DNA from: Crocinitomix algicola
GTDB taxonomy: Bacteria; Bacteroidota; Bacteroidia; Flavobacteriales_D; Crocinitomicaceae
Assembly (NCBI RefSeq): GCF_001661595.2
Contig: NZ_LYPF02000012.1
Coordinates: 1 to 64,000, forward strand
Length of the DNA: 64,000 nt
Direction: 5' to 3'
This document shows positions 63,060 through 64,000 of the stretch, in pieces. Position 1 is the first letter of the stretch. The number at the start of each line of letters is the position of its first letter. The notes below the pieces were generated by a model. That model saw only the letters and a program-made list of their open reading frames with translations, was not told the origin of the DNA and ran no database searches. The position numbers were made by a program, and so were the translations under genes.

Positions 63060-64000
63060 TTAATTTTCTTGCTCAACTTTAAAATCAGAAGTAAAATGAA
63101 ACTGAATATCAGGATAATCTGATTGCGCCATTTGCAACAAGAACGGTGTTTCAGCTAAGAAAACAAAATTATCGTCCTTATCTTTAGCAATATAGATAGA
63201 TTTTGCACGAATAAATTGATCCAATTGCTCTTGATTATTGGTGGTCATCCAGCAGGCTTTGTAATAGCGTTTAGGTTGAAATTCACATTTCGCACCGTAT
63301 TCATTTTCCAATCGATATTTTATCACTTCAAATTGGAGTTGCCCAACTGTTCCCACAATTTTACGGTTACCAGGTTGTTGAATAAATAATTGTGCTACCC
63401 CCTCGTCGGTAAGCTGCTGAATTCCTTTCTCAAGCTGCTTAGATTTCATCGGGTCTTTATTCTCTAACTCCATGAATATCTCTGGAGAGAAACTTGGAAT
63501 TCCTTTAAATGAAAAAGAGGTTCCTTCAGTAATCGTATCGCCAATTTTAAAACTGCCTGTATCATAAAGTCCAATCACATCCCCAGGAAATGCTTCATCT
63601 ATAATACTCTTGTCTTGCGCCATAAAAGATGTAGGGTTGGCAAACTTTAGCTTTTTTTCCAAACGTGCATGGTTATAAAATTTATTGCGTTCAAATTTTC
63701 CGGAGACTATTCTTAAAAACGCAATTCTATCTCTATGGTTCGGGTCTAAGTTGGCATGAATTTTAAATACGAAACCGCTAAAATTTTTGGCCTCTGGAGC
63801 AACAAATCCTTCATTAGATTCACGACCTTGGGGAGAAGGCGATATCTCTAAAAAAGTTTCCAAAAGCTCTTTAACGCCAAAATTATTAATTGCACTCCCA
63901 AAAAATACTGGAGCAACTTCTCCGCGTAGATATGCTTCACGGTCAAATTCATCGTAAACTCCATCGACAAGCTCCAACTCTTCCCTTAATTCATTTGCTG
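63060..64000 (-). CDS. prfC: Peptide chain release factor 3, C-terminal part (runs off window)
   Basis: The frame stays open to the last base, so the 5' part lies beyond the window; about 313 codons of about 530 are present. The visible part spans the end of the GTPase domain ('[27 protein letters not shown]') and the RF3 domains 2 and 3 ('[25 protein letters not shown]', '[25 protein letters not shown]'). RF3 removes RF1/RF2 from the ribosome after termination. Confidence 0.93.
   Translation of the reverse strand, partial: ANELREELELVDGVYDEFDREAYLRGEVAPVFFGSAINNFGVKELLETFLEISPSPQGRESNEGFVAPEAKNFSGFVFKIHANLDPNHRDRIAFLRIVSGKFERNKFYNHARLEKKLKFANPTSFMAQDKSIIDEAFPGDVIGLYDTGSFKIGDTITEGTSFSFKGIPSFSPEIFMELENKDPMKSKQLEKGIQQLTDEGVAQLFIQQPGNRKIVGTVGQLQFEVIKYRLENEYGAKCEFQPKRYYKACWMTTNNQEQLDQFIRAKSIYIAKDKDDNFVFLAETPFLLQMAQSDYPDIQFHFTSDFKVEQEN

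Overview
The window is a piece of a low-GC chromosome from a marine-type member of the Bacteroidota, most likely order Flavobacteriales. The signs are: the T9SS assembly protein PorT beside ubiE, several secreted proteins with T9SS C-terminal sorting domains, a fused SecDF, a short CarB without its C-terminal regulatory domain, rpsP with a long Ala/Glu tail, a DUF4834-YfhO pair, and many promoters with the Bacteroidota -7 box TAnnTTTG instead of a sigma-70 TATAAT box. It is mostly ordinary chromosomal backbone. I see no prophage, insertion sequence, integrase, CRISPR array, restriction system or rRNA.

Layout. 1-1.4 kb: a TraB/GumN-like lipoprotein gene broken by an in-frame TAG, then a RibD/DHFR-like reductase. 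1.4-8.1 kb: a six-gene minus-strand iron/metal uptake operon (TonB receptor, DUF4374, DUF4198, DUF3325-like, DUF3649-like, PepSY membrane protein) with a clear promoter, upstream palindromes and an internal hairpin. 8.3 kb: tRNA-Gly(TCC) with its terminator. 8.6-18.2 kb: PaaI thioesterase, aminotransferase, heptose-7-P kinase, ubiE, porT, FAD dehydrogenase, phosphoribosyltransferase, carB, DUF4834. 18.3-27.7 kb: YfhO and a cell-surface polysaccharide group (two glycosyltransferases, methyltransferase, pyruvyl transferase family protein, flippase). 27.7-33.4 kb: MORN-repeat protein, two tandem LamG T9SS proteins, thioesterase, and a CapD-like dehydratase. 33.5-36.1 kb: serC-serA-rpe. 36.3-42.1 kb: lgt, DAG kinase, LTA-synthase-like phosphoglycerol transferase, M61 peptidase. 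42.2-48.8 kb: coiled-coil lipoprotein, Ca/Na antiporter, tatA, secDF, gcvT. 49-55.4 kb: secreted M4 metalloprotease, SiaC-like protein, and an ECF sigma factor with a membrane anti-sigma-like partner carrying PKD and T9SS-B-like domains. 55.5-64 kb: mdh, small lipoprotein, lone ABC ATPase, LexA-like XRE-S24 regulator, rpsP-rimM-trmN6, mltF-like gene, acpH, and the 3' part of prfC running off the window.

Themes. Much of the window serves the envelope: export (SecDF, TatA, Lgt, PorT), T9SS cargo (M4 protease, LamG pair), surface glycans and lipid recycling (LtaS-like plus DgkB). No wholly unknown multi-gene system stands out. The best second-look items are the sigma/anti-sigma pair with its odd domain fusion, the three-hairpin leader of rpsP, the LexA-like regulator with candidate operator half-sites around its promoter, and the regulatory palindromes and internal hairpin of the iron operon.
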